A stretch of DNA of 64,000 nucleotides, taken from Anadara kagoshimensis (lineage: Eukaryota; Mollusca; Bivalvia; Arcoida; Arcidae). The position numbers were made by a program, and so were the translations under genes. Positions within the stretch are counted from its first letter, which is position 1; each line of letters starts with the position of its first letter. The stretch lies in NCBI GenBank assembly GCA_021292105.1, contig CM037862.1, positions 35,595,770-35,659,769 of the forward strand. The letters run 5' to 3'. Of the stretch, positions 1 to 12,800 are shown in pieces. The notes under the pieces are model-generated. The model was given only the letters and a program-made list of their open reading frames with translations, was not told where the DNA came from and made no database searches.

Positions 1-650
1 TAGAAAATAGAACTTTGGTCATTAAAAATTTTCACAGGTTTTTTGTAAAATTGTTAGATGGCAAATGTTACTATAAATAGCAGAACTGATAAATGACAAT
101 TACAGCCATATTTATGAACCAACTTCATCAGAATTTTAAAAATAGGAGATAAAACTGTGGGTATTAAATATATGTAATAGGTTTTTTCGTTAAATTTTTA
201 GTTTGTGTAATATTTATGAATCTATGCAAATAAGGTGTACTTATAGCCTAATTTTTAAATTCTTTGTTGTGGTATTACTTTCAATTCACTGCAATTCACT
301 GATGTTCACCTTAGGTGGGTGTGACGGTAGTGTTCTCTGAATACCTTGTTATCCTTATTTATTGATGGCAGTAAATATATACTTATATAAAGTGTTGATT
401 GTACATGCAAACAACATTGACCTGTCTGCTTGACCTTTCATTTCAAGTATAAAGATAGGATGATATGTGTGATACAGAAGTGTAAGAATTCATAATTATT
501 ATATAAACAATGCATGTTTCCCATGATGTAGATGAAAAACACATGTGTTCTCTATACATAAATGAGCTAGTTCATAATAAATATTTATATTAAAGGTCAA
601 GTGGACTGATTAATTTTGTATGTAAATATGTATTAATTTCTGTGTTTTAG
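1..650 (+). other. Plexin intron, 5' part outside the window
   Basis: AT-rich intron leading to the acceptor at 649-650. Apart from the MITE at about 401-625 I see no exon or other structure. Confidence 0.6.
401..625. mobile_element. MITE family 1, copy 1
   Basis: Imperfect inverted ends: left contains CTGCTTGACCTTTCA after acaacattgacctgt; right is its degenerate complement (AAAGGTCAAGTGGACTGAT). A second copy with the same ends and similar interior lies at 56455-56650. No coding capacity. Confidence 0.6.
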
Positions 651-839
651 GTCAAAGGACAACAAAATTACATGTTTGGTGGCGGAATATTCTTGTAGCC
701 AATGTGGCCACAAGTGGGAGTATGTAGATAAAATAAAGGTGTCATTTGACAAAAACACAGAACGGGAACTCGCTGTCAATTTTACCTTTAGTCCAAATCC
801 GTTTGGTTTAAGATTACAACCTAATAAAAGTTTTGAAAG
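651..839 (+). CDS. Plexin exon (window exon 1): end of one IPT domain, start of the next
   Basis: Acceptor ...tgttttag; first base completes an upstream codon. Residues 1-62 contain a Cys pair (SCSQCGHKW) and the IPT-closing strand VNFTFSPNP, followed by the linker RLQPNKSFE. The donor is placed at 840 (AG/gtattt) because the leftover AG plus T from the next exon gives Ser and rebuilds the typical IPT opening SFESGGRTVTV. GTs at 801 and 806 would delete that linker. Confidence 0.88.
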
Positions 840-3800
840 GTATTTGACAAAAAAAATTATAAAGACTTGGTTTTGACATTCCACACTTGAAATTAAATAC
901 ACATATTTATTGGAACATGTAGAAGTTTTCAAACCTTGGCAAAAAACATAAACAATAATCTCCTTATGTGGGCATGGTGGGAGGTTGTGGGTTTGACTCC
1001 AACCAGGTCTGACCAAGACAATAAGGTAATAATTGTTCTTTCACCATGCGCTTTGCATTTAGAAATGAAAGTCATGGGGTGATTCAGATGTGTTCCATAT
1101 AAGGGCAAGTGTGGCACATTAAAGAGCTCTCCCTGCACATCGCCATAAGAGCACTGCAAAGGTAAACATTTCTGCCTATAGCTGGTGACATCTGGATATA
1201 TAGATATTCATATAAATATTAACCATAGCTGGTTTGCCAAATTTTCATGGCCCTTTGAAGTTTTAACTTGGAAAGTAAATTTCCAAAATTGTGTAGCAGG
1301 TATCAGGCTTGATGTGCATATTATTGAAGTTTCCAATTGGAAATTCTTTTGTGAAGTAAATCTCAAAAAATATTTATTGGTCAGTCTTATGAAACTTGAT
1401 TTACATACATGTATAAGCAATTGTTGGAAATGGTTGGACATGTCCGATTGGTAAGATCACTGGCTTTCGGAGTCAAGGCTTTGTGGGTTTCAGGACTTGG
1501 AAATTTCCTGAGATGATATTAATCTCTTGCCAATACTAGAGCTGTAAAAAGCTCATTAGTAGAATAATCTTGTGGATGAGGCTCAAAGCAAAAGTACTGT
1601 GTCTCTGGGTATGCTAAAGACACCTCTGTAGAGTTAAAAAAAATAGGCTTTGGCTGCTACAGAGGATGCTTACAACTAAAAAGTGATTGAAACAGACAGA
1701 CCAAAAGTAAATGAGATGTCTTAAATGGATGAGTTTACTCTTAATCCAAGTTAGTCTATCTATGTTTGTTATCAGTGTAATATGTGATCAATACCGCTTA
1801 ATCTTTCTACATGCTTTTGAAAACATACCATCACATTGTTAATCTCTGCAATCACATCATTTCTCTGTTATAGCAACCGATGTCATTTCAGTGGGAAAGC
1901 AACCTTGTCATTTATATGGGAAAGCAACCGATATCATTTCAGTGGGAAAACAACCTTGTCATTTGTATGGGAAAGCAACCAATGCCATTTCAATGGGAAA
2001 GCAATCATGTCATTTCAATGGGAAAGCAACCATATCATTTTTATGGGAAAGCAACCGATGTCATTTCAGTGGGAAAGCAACCAATGTCATTTCTATGGGA
2101 AAGCAACCTTGTCATTTCTGTGGGAAAGCAATCATGTCATTTGTATGGAAAAGCAACCATGTCATTATGGGAAAGCAATCAATGTCATTTCTATGGGAAA
2201 GCAATCAATGGCATTTCTATGGGAAAGCAATCAATGGCATTTCAATGGGAAAGCAACCATGTCATTTCTATGGGAAAACAACCATGTCATTTTTATGGGA
2301 AAGCAATCATGTCATTATGGGAAAGCAACCAATGTCATTTGTATGGAAAAGCAATCAATGGCATTTCAATGGGAAAGCAACCATGTCATTTCTATGGAAA
2401 AACAACCATGTCATTTCAATGGGAAAGCAACCATGTCATTTCAATGGAAAAGAAACCATATCATTTCTATGGTAAAGCAATCATGTCATTTCAGTGGGAA
2501 AGCAATCTTGTCATTTACAGTATATGGGAAAGCAACCACATCATTTCTATGGTAAAGCAATCATGTCATTTCAATTAGGAAAAAAACCATGACATTTGTA
2601 TGAAAAAGCAACCATGTCATTTCTATGGAAAAGAAACCATGTCATTTTCATAAGAAAGCAATCATGTCATTTGTATAGAAAACCAATCAGTGGCATTTCT
2701 ATGAGAAAGCAACCATGTCATTCCACACAAATTTTAGGGGTATCACTAGTGAAAGCCATTTGTCTATGATCAAATCATAAAATCTTAATTCACTGAATTT
2801 GCTTATATTTTTTAAGTGGTGGAAGAACTGTGACAGTCCAAGGAAACAACCTCGAATATGTGACTAACGCAACTTTTGGTTCTGTAAGTTATAGAGCATC
2901 TTACATATTTGCCTACTTTTACAATTTTGGCATAAGTTGTACGATTTTGAAACTAAAATTACGATCATAAGGTTGCCCATGATGATTATCAGAATCTTCA
3001 ACCATCTAGAAAAGTGAGGAAGAAATGTGTGATCAAAATTCACACCCAAGTATTCTACAGCATATCTATGTTTTGTTAGGTCAAATTTGAGAATAAATCT
3101 TTACGATTTATTTTATAAATTCATGATCAAAATTTACCCATCTTACTTCTAGATTAAAAAAAAGTATTGGCAATTAAGTATGATCTTAAATGAGTGATTT
3201 TATAAATTCAACACGTAATAAGGTATCCAATGAGATTGCATATCGCTGGTCACATGTAAAATTCTGTATTATTGGATGATTCATTGAATGAGTTGAGTAA
3301 AATTTTATGCAGCAAGCTTTGTGCAAATTGCATACTGTAAACCAACTTTTATTCGAAAATAATTATTAAATATACTCCTGTTTATTTTTACTTTTTCTCC
3401 AATAATTACTTTTTCTTCAATAATAGGAACCATGTTTTAGAAAAATTATTGGTGGCTTCAAATGTCCTGCACCAAGACATGGAATAAGTAACTGCTGTAA
3501 ACTATCTGCAGTCCAAATAAAGAAGATGGTCTTACCATACTCCTGTTTATTTGTACTTATTCTTCATTTATAGGGTACATGTTTTAGAAACATCGGTGGT
3601 GGCTTCATATGCCGTACACCAAGATATAATATAAGTAACCGCCAGAAGCGATCTGCAGAGCCACAAGGAAACGTGACGTTACGCTTGGATGGTTTTAAGC
3701 AGGAATTCAATATAGTCTATGTGTCAGATCCGACAATCCATGCCTTTGATGGCGACAAAGAGTATAATCCTAATAAACCAGAAAATTTGAAGATAATGGT

Positions 3801-6800
3801 AAAATGTATTCTGTTTATGATAGCAGAACTCATTCTAAGAAGGGGTGTGGGGCATTTTCAAAAACTTTACTAAAACACCTTAACAACAAATTTTTTTCCA
3901 CTCATCATGTTCATGTAATGTTGAAAATTGTCCCCTAGGGCCTTAACATTGGGGGCATATCATCAACCCTAATGGTCTACTTCTAGAAAGATCACTGAGG
4001 TTATATACTTACACTGGATGTGGCATTTTGTAGTACCTACAATTTGGGACCCAAATCTGGAGCCCATTACCAATGGTGTTACTAATTAACCATGGTAACA
4101 GACAGTCATTATTAGATTTCTGTTTTTAAATTGGATACACACCTCTCGGTGTTCATGATACTCTCTTTCTTTGAGGAAATTTGAAAGAGAGTCTTGGTCA
4201 GTTTACAAAAATAGAGGGGATTGTAGTGTTTGTGTTTGCCAGTCTCTTTATAATTATCCCAAACTATGAAAGACTATTTTATGAAGCTTGGTGCATATGG
4301 GGCGCCGTTTTACTATTTATTCACTATTTAGTGCAGGGGCGAATCCAGGGTCTTGGTGAATGGGGGGGCACAAGTATGTGCCAAAGGCGCAACCTTCTAG
4401 GGGGGGTCTGGGGGCATGCTCCCCCAGAAAAATTTCGCTTTTTTTCAGTACAAATGGTGCAATTTCCTGCATCTTGAACACTGTCGAACGTCCTTGTTAC
4501 CTCGCATTCAAAGTAGATCTAAACCAGTTTAGCTTTTTTTAAAAATTGTAATATTGACGCAGGTGGTTATAAGTGTCAGTTAGGTCATAATATCTTTATC
4601 GATATATGTCTATCAACTGTACTGTCGAAATTTGTCGCCGTCGGTAACTCGTATTGTTTGTCTTTTTATCTGTCGAGGTGTAGTTGTGCACCGCAGATCC
4701 AGACCGAAACTTTTTTGCGTTATGTTAAAGGAGTTCGTTCGACCTTTGAAAATTGTAGATCGATACGTCGATCCATCGGAGGGATCCAGTGTTTTGATTT
4801 AATTTGGTCGATAAATGAATGAACGTGGTCTGAGTGATCCAGTTGAGTTGATAAATCAAGCTCATCAGAGAAATCTGTTTGAATCCCGGTCCTAAGTTTG
4901 ATTGATCATTGATTATTGGGGTTTAACTTTTAAGTCAATAATATTTCACTTATATCGAGACGGCACCAGCTGTAGGTGTAGGTACAGAAATATTTACCTG
5001 TGCTTTGAGCTGGTGGCATTATGATGATAAATCAAGCTCATCAGAGGAATCTGTTTGAATCCCGGTCCTAAGTTTGATTGATCATTGATTATTGGGGTTT
5101 AACTTCTAAGTCAATAATATTTCACTTATATCGAGACGGCACCAGCTGAAGGTGTAGGTACAGAAATATTTACCTGTGCTTTGCGCTGGTGGCATTATGC
5201 AGTGAGTGTTCTTTATCGTGCCATGCTTACCGGCCGTGACAAGGGGCCTCGGTTTTTAATGTTTGTCCGAAATACCCGCATTCATTTTTTAATGCCGAGC
5301 GAATTCTTGGGTCAGACCTGACCAGAGACCAAACCCTCGACCTCCTTGACTTAAGGAGCAAGCACTCTACCAACTGACCTGCCTGTTACATATACCGAAG
5401 GGGTAGGTCTCCTACTACCACAACCCCTTTTCCACACTTGTTTAATAAAATTAACTGTATGACATCCATCTGAACTTTCAAGTTAATTTTATTATATTAC
5501 ATTTTGTATTATTTTTAGTTAGTCAGTTTCATCATTGTATAATGCGCATTAAAGGTGCAACACACAAAAATCTTGTCACTAAAAAAAACACTGATTATTT
5601 CAGACTGATTTAATGTTCCCTAAAGCCGATAATCGGACGAATAGAATAAAAAGTCAAATGAGACAGCTTTTCCCCCATTAAAACCAATTAAAAAAAATGT
5701 ACAAAAATGTGTACTTTTATATGGAAATAGAACATCGTGCTGTAAAAATATACAAAAAATATGATCTTGTGTGCTAAAAATTAGTTCTTTTTCTCCCTAC
5801 CCCTCTCTCTCTCTCTCTCTCTCTCTTGGCCATGTCCATTGAATTAGATGATTTCACGCGTGATTTATGGAATCACTCTTCATGGAAGTCTCTTAATTAG
5901 TATTACTAATTAACGTTATCTGCTGATACGACCTGGTTTCTTTCAAGCCTCAGCGATCAGGTAAATAATGTTATCACCTAAGACTGGTCAGTACTACCTG
6001 GATTCTTTCATGCTTCAGCGAACTGGTAAATTACATCATCACCTGATTGCAATTTCCTACCGGTGTACCTGAATTAATTAATCAGTGCCACTAATTAACT
6101 GGTCATTACGCTGGTTGATTGACAATTAGCTGTGAGAGAGAGGGGAAAAGTCGGGGCAACTGGGGGGGCACAGGCCCCCCTTGTGCACCCCCCCCCTTTC
6201 CCCCCCCCCCCCCCCCCCCCGCTGGATCCGCCACTGCAGTGATATTTGATTTTTGGATATCCATAATTCTATTTTTTTATATCCATAAATCAATCTATTG
6301 ATATCACTAATTTGTCCTTTTTTTGATATCAATAATTTGATTTATGGATATCAATAATTCATTTATTGATATCCATAAATCGAATTATTGATATCACAAA
6401 TTTGATTTATGGATATCTAAAAATAAGGACGAATTAGTGATATCAATAAATAGATTAATGGATATCAAAAAATATTTGCAATATTCTTGAAAATAACGAA
6501 TTCTCCCCATTATGGCGCTGCGAAGAGTGAGAAATTATTTAAGTTTTCCGATTTATTGATATCCATAAATCGATTTATTGATATCAATAAATGAATTCCT
6601 GATATCAATAAATTGAATTAGTGATATCCGTAAATGCAAATGAATTATTGATATCCATAAATCGAATTATAGATATCACTAATTCGATTTATTGATATCC
6701 AAAAATCAAATTATAGATATCAATAAATCGAATTATTGATATCCATAAATGATTTATGGATATCACTAAATAGTGAATAAATAGTAAAACGGCGCCCCAT

Positions 6801-9800
6801 AGGTGCAAAGCATCAACATTAATAGGAATATACATATCTTTAATCCAAATAGTTTTGCTCGTTTTCCTGGTAGTTTTTGGCCCTTTGAAAAATCTGATAT
6901 ACAAAAAAGTATTAACTGGTTATGAATTGATGTAATTTACTGAATTTATTTGTTTCTTTATACAGGGAGAAAATATGAATCTTGCAGCATTTCCTAGAGA
7001 CTATGTTGTTGCTATTGGTGCTACAACTTGTCAAGTTATAGAATTAAACACAACTTTTCTTTTATGTATACCAGACCGCCAATTGGATGCTGGAAGGTAT
7101 CCTGTCAAGGTAAGCTCACTCACTAAATCACTCGCTCACTATATTACTTATTCACTAAATTACTCACTCACTCACTATATTACTCACCTGCCCTCACACT
7201 CACTCACTCACTTGCCACATCACACAACTCAACTCCTCTGACCTCGCCCCACCTCACCTCACCACACCTCACCTCGCCTTGCCCCACCTCACCTCACCTC
7301 ACCACACCTCACCTCACCTCACCTCACCTCACCTCACCTCACCTCACACCCCACTGCACCACACCTCATGAGGTGTACAGTAGTTCATTGGTGAATCCTA
7401 TTGTGAATGATGTTGAACTATTGGTCTATTGGACCCAGAGTATTAAAAGATTTCATTTCTGTCTTTTGTAGGTGGTTGTTGGAAACCTAGTAAGAGAGGT
7501 AGGGCATATGAAGTATATTGCAGTCATTAATATTTTACTGGTAGTCAGTGTCATACTCTCTGTTGTCATAGTAGCCATAATCATAGGAGTTGTCCTTTTT
7601 GTTAGAAAACTGAAGTCCAAAAAAGAACAAGCTGTAGAGAAGATTTGGTTAGTGGTACGAGAAAATGAAGAAAAACAGCGAAAAACCATGCAAGAAGGTA
7701 CATAAATGATTCTGAAAAAAGAATATTATTTCAAAATTATTGACCCTTTTTCTGGTTTATAGAATAACAAGAAACATTGGCAGGTAGAAACTTTCTGCAG
7801 TTTTTTTTCACATATACTTATACTTTCATGGTTGACAAGCTGGTAGGTAAGCCCATTGTATATCATTTAGCATGTAGAGAACTTAGTAGTGTAGTTATTT
7901 GGTAGTTTACACTTGACCATGAAAAATGTGAATATTAATACATTGTGAACAATTTTCGATATACAGTATACATTTTAGTCATAACATTAATGCTTTTCAC
8001 CATGGATAAAAATGATTTAACATTTTATGTAGAGGTTTGATTGATTAATTATTTAATTGATCAATCGATTTTTGCATATGTATGGATACAAAAATAACAA
8101 CTATTTTTTCGTATGCAAACATTTCGTTTTTATTAGCTCACCTGACCGAAAGGTCATGTGAGCTTATGGCATAGCACCACATGTGTATGTGCGTGCGTGT
8201 GTGCGTCGTTAACACCTATTTTCGACATCTCCTCTGAAACTACACGACAGATTACAATGAAACTTGATGAGAAGTATATATGGGCCGGTGCAATTCAGAT
8301 TTGTTTATGGCATTGCCATGGCTTCAATAACTAGGTCAAGGTGACCTAGGGGTGCAAAAATCTTAAAAATTCTTCTTCTCCAAAAGTATTGATTGGAGAA
8401 AAAATCTGATGTGATATTTGGCTTTTCTAGGGTCTTAATCCTATAGTTTGTTCATTTTGTGAAATTCGGACAAAAAATGGGTTACGCGTTTTTGCGTTTA
8501 ATTTTGAAAAGATCGTAAAATAGCTTCAAATTGTTATAACTTGACTATTTGACCAGATAATGACATGGGGTTTTCAGTTTTGACATCTTCTTGTTAAAAT
8601 CTTCAAAATGAGGTCAAGGTCAATTGTGAAGGTCGTGACCTAATTTTTTTACCTCTGATTATAATTATTATTTGGAAAACCATAAACTTTTTGTATAGGC
8701 ATATATATTAGAATGTTGTAGGTATCGATACAACAATCATTTTGATGTATGGAAAAAGGTCATGGGTTTAAAGGTCAAGGTCACAGATGCAAAACAATAC
8801 CAAAATGGTTAATTATCTCAAAAACTATAAACGTTTTGTATAGGCATGTATATTAGAATGTTGTAGGTATTGGTACAATGATCATTTTGATGTTTAGAAA
8901 AAGGTCATGGGTTCAAAGGTCAAGGTCATAGATGCAAAACAATACCGAAATGGGTTACGAGTTTTTGCGTTTAATTTTGAAAAAATCGTAAAATAGCTTC
9001 AAATTGTTATAACTTGACTATTTGACCAGATAATGACATGGGGTTTTCAGTTTTGACATCTTCTTGTTAGAATCTTTAAAATGAGGTCAAGGGCAATTGT
9101 GAAGGTCGTGACCTAATTTTTTTTTTACCTCTGATTATAATTATTATTTGGAAAACCATAAACTTTTAGTATAGGCATATATATTAGAATGTTGTAGGTA
9201 TTGATACAACGATCATTTTGATGTATAGAAAAAGGTCATGGGTTTAAAGGTCAAGGTCACAGATGCAAAACAATACCGAAATGGTTAATTATCTCGAAAA
9301 CTATAAACTTTTTGTATAGGCATGTATATTAGAATGTTGTAGGTATTGATGCAACAATCATTTTGATGTATAGAAAAAGGTCATGAGTTCAAAGGTCAAG
9401 GTCACAGATGTGAAACAATACCAAAATGGTTAATTATCTCAAAAACTATAAACGTTTTGTATAGGCATGTATATTAGAATTTTGTAGGTATTGATACAAC
9501 GATCATTTTGATGTATAGAAAAAGGTCATGGGTTCAAAGGTCAAGGTCAAAGATGCTAAACAGTTAATTATCTCGAAAACTATAAAATTTGTATAGGCAT
9601 GTATATTAGAATGTTGTAGAATCATTTTGATGTTTAGAATAAGGTTGTAGGTTCAAATGTCAAGGTCACAGATGCGAAACAATAACGAAATGTTTAATTA
9701 TCTCTAAAACTATGAACTTTTTGTATAGGCATGTATATTAGAATGTTGTAGGTATCAATACAACGGTCATTTTGATGTATAGAAAAAGGTCATGGGTTCA

Positions 9801-12800
9801 AAGGTCAAGGTCACAGATGCGAAACAGTACTGAAATGGTTAATTATATTGAAAACTATTAACTTTTTGTATAGGCATGTATATTAGAATGTTGTAGGTAT
9901 TGATACAATGGTCATTATGATGTAAAGAAAAAAGTCATTGGGGTTTCAGTATTTATGTTTTCTTGAAATCTATCAGCTAGCCATTAGTAATCAGGTGAGC
10001 GTATCAGGCCCATGGGCCTCTTGTTTGCATTAGCCCTCACCTGTAAAGCTAATATAATAAGTACTGAATACCTTCAAATTACTATCCCCGCATGAATTAA
10101 CACGAAAATTTCCTATTTTACAGGATATATGTAGAATGTCTTTTATAATAGAATTAATACCACTGGGTTGGTATCTCTGCTGGTGCACTAAGCATCCATT
10201 AGGATATCTTTTACCCTTGAGGCAAAACATTGTATTGTAAGATAAACATAGCTAATCACCTTAATGATCTGCTTCATAAAATTTAAAAATCTTCAAAACA
10301 CTTAAAAATGCTTATTTGTTGTAAGTATTGCGATAAGTGGATTTAGTAAAATAAATTTTGGTCAAATGCTTATTTGTTGTAAGTATTGAGATAGGTGGAT
10401 TTGGTAAAATAAATTTTGGTCAAATGCTTATTCATTGTAAGTATTGCGATAGGTGGATTTAGTAAAATAAATTTTGGTCAAATGCTTATTTGTTGTATGT
10501 ATTGTGATAGGTGGATTTGGTAAAATAAATGTTGGTCAAATGCTTATTCATTGTAAGTATTGCGATAGGTGGATTTAGTAAAATAAATTTTGGTCAAATG
10601 CTTATATGTGTAAGTATTGAGATAGGTGGATTTGGTAAAATGCTTATTCGTTGTAAGTATTGCGATAGGTGGATTTAGTAAAATAAATTTTGGTCAAATG
10701 CTTATATGTGTAAGTATTGAGATAGGTGGATTTGGTAAAATGCTTATTCGTTGTAAGTATTGCGATAGGTGGATTTGGTAAAATAAATTTTGGTCAAATG
10801 CTTATTCATTGTAAGTATTGCGATAGGTGGATTTAGTAAAATAAATTTTGGTCAAATGCTTATATGTGTAAGAATTGAGATAGGTGGATTTGGTAAAATG
10901 CTTATTCATTGTAAGTATTGCGATAGGTGGATTTGGTAAAATGCTTATTCGTTGTAAGTATTGCAATAGGTGGATTTGGTAAAATAAATTTTGGTCAAAT
11001 GCTTATTCGTTGTAAGTATTGCAATAGGTGGATTTGTTAAAATAAATTTTGGACGAAAGCTTATTCGTTGTAAGTATTGCGATAGGTGGATTTGGTAAAA
11101 TAAATTTTGGTCAAATGCTTATTCGTTGTAAGTATTGCGATAGGTGGATTTGGTAAAATAAATTTTGGTCAAATGCTTATTCGTTGTAAGTATTGCGATA
11201 GGTGGATTTTGTCAAATGCTTATTCATTGTAATTATTGTGATAGGTGGATTTGGTCAAATGCTTATTCGTTGTAAGTATTGCGATAGGTGGATTTGGTCA
11301 AATGCTTATTCATTGTAATTATTGTGATAGGTGGATTTGGTCAAATGCTTATATGTGTAAGTATTGTGATAGGTGGATTTGGTCAAATGCTTATTCGTTG
11401 TAAGTATTGCGATAGGTGGATTTTGTCAAATGCTTATTCATTGTAATTATTGTGATAGGTGGATTTGGTCAAATGCTTATTTGTTGTAAGTATTGCGATA
11501 GGTGGATTTGGTAAAATAAATTTTGGTCAAATGCTTATTCGTTGTAAGTATTGCGATAGGTGGATTTTGTCAAATGCTTATTCATTGTAATTATTGTGAT
11601 AGGTGGATTTGGTCAAATGCTTATTCGTTGTAAGTATTGCGATAGGTGGATTTGGTCAAATGCTTATTTGTTGTAAGTAATGCGATAGGTGGATTTGGTC
11701 AAATGCTTATTCGTTGTAAGTATTGTGATAGGTGGATTTGGTAAAATAAATTTTGGTCAAATGCTTATTCGTTGTAAGTATTGCGATAGGTGGATTTTGT
11801 CAAATGCTTTTTTATTGTAATTATTGCGATAGGTGGATTTCGTCAAATGCTTATTCGTTGTAAGTATTGCGATAGGTAGATTTGGTCAAATTCTTATTCG
11901 TTGTAAGTATTGCGATAGGTGGATTTGGTCAAATGCTTATTTGTTGTAAGTATTGCGATAGGTGGATTTGGTCAAATGCCTATTTGTTGTAAGTATTGCG
12001 ATAGGTGGATTTGGGTCAAATGCTTATTCGTTGTAAGTCATAATTGCCTTGAGTGGATTTGGTACATTTCAACAACTAAAAAAAGTTTAGTTTGAGCACT
12101 ACTGGTGAGGAATTTTATTTTAAAATGACCATCTGGTGCTCCAAAATTGAAACTGATTTAGTATTAAAAATCCTGATTTTACTTTTTTGTAGAATTTGCA
12201 ATGATGCAGACGACCATTAAGGATATCAAACAGGATGTTGTTACCACGGGAATGCCATTCTTCGATTTTGAACATTATGCATTTAATCAACTCTTTCCAA
12301 AAGAGGATTACAGTGACCATATATTGATGAAACAGATCCCAGTGAGTAGACTATTATGTATACCCTATTTACGATTTATGCTTGCCCAAACCCAGGCAAC
12401 AACTCTGTGGTTTGACATAATGAAACAATTTGTAACAGTTCACAGCAGTCTGGGTACATGTAGTTGGGTTTAATCAACTTTTTTTGAAAGAATGTTACAA
12501 TAATCATATGATGATGTATTTCATTTCTGCAATTAATATGCCTTTAAATATAAAAAAATTCTAATTAGGGCATAAAACACCCTTCAAAATGTTTTTCTTG
12601 TCTTTTTATATTTACTTGTGTACTTAAAAAAATAAGATTGCTGAATCGAAAAAGAAAATCATGTGGAAATGAAAACATGGCTTTGTAAAAAAAACTGCAG
12701 AAAATGCAGTGTGCCCATATATACTAGTTTATATATATATACAGTATATATATTGAGAAATGAAGCCTATAAGATGTAATTTTGATACCCTGAGTTCCAT

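Larger units (their letters stand above)
4334..6238. mobile_element. Inserted element with CAGGGGCG / CGCCACTG ends
   Basis: Left end CAGGGGCGAATCCAGG and right end (complement) CAGTGGCGGATCCAGC form imperfect terminal inverted repeats of a style seen in hAT elements. The flanks share only AGTG, so a clean 8-bp target duplication is not visible. G/C runs follow both ends. The interior holds a SINE and no recognisable transposase. Confidence 0.45.
4285..6824. mobile_element. Inverted-repeat element with GATATC-rich core, interrupted by a second element
   Basis: A 37-bp exact inverted repeat (left 4297-4333, right 6764-6800, containing GGGGCGCCGTTTTACTATTT) with less exact extensions bounds the region. 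The inner part 6239-6770 is a dense, degenerate array of GATATC palindromes. Between the left arm and this array lies a 1.9-kb insertion (4334-6238). Without it the outer element would be about 640 bp. No transposase seen. Confidence 0.6.

Noticed and set aside
801..811. Alternative donors at 801 or 806 for plexin exon 1
   Set aside because: 801 gives a compatible phase but deletes the RLQPNKSFE linker expected before an IPT GG-x-T-V-T-V strand; 806 breaks the frame.
633..1016. Minus-strand 127-codon frame
   Set aside because: Shadow of the plexin exon at 651-839 running into SINE sequence.
1836..2578. Plus-strand frames of 194-239 codons
   Set aside because: All three frames are open because of the 25/26-bp repeat; they lie inside a plexin intron.
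10312..12063. CRISPR-like regular repeats
   Set aside because: Direct tandem units without unique spacers, in eukaryotic intron DNA.
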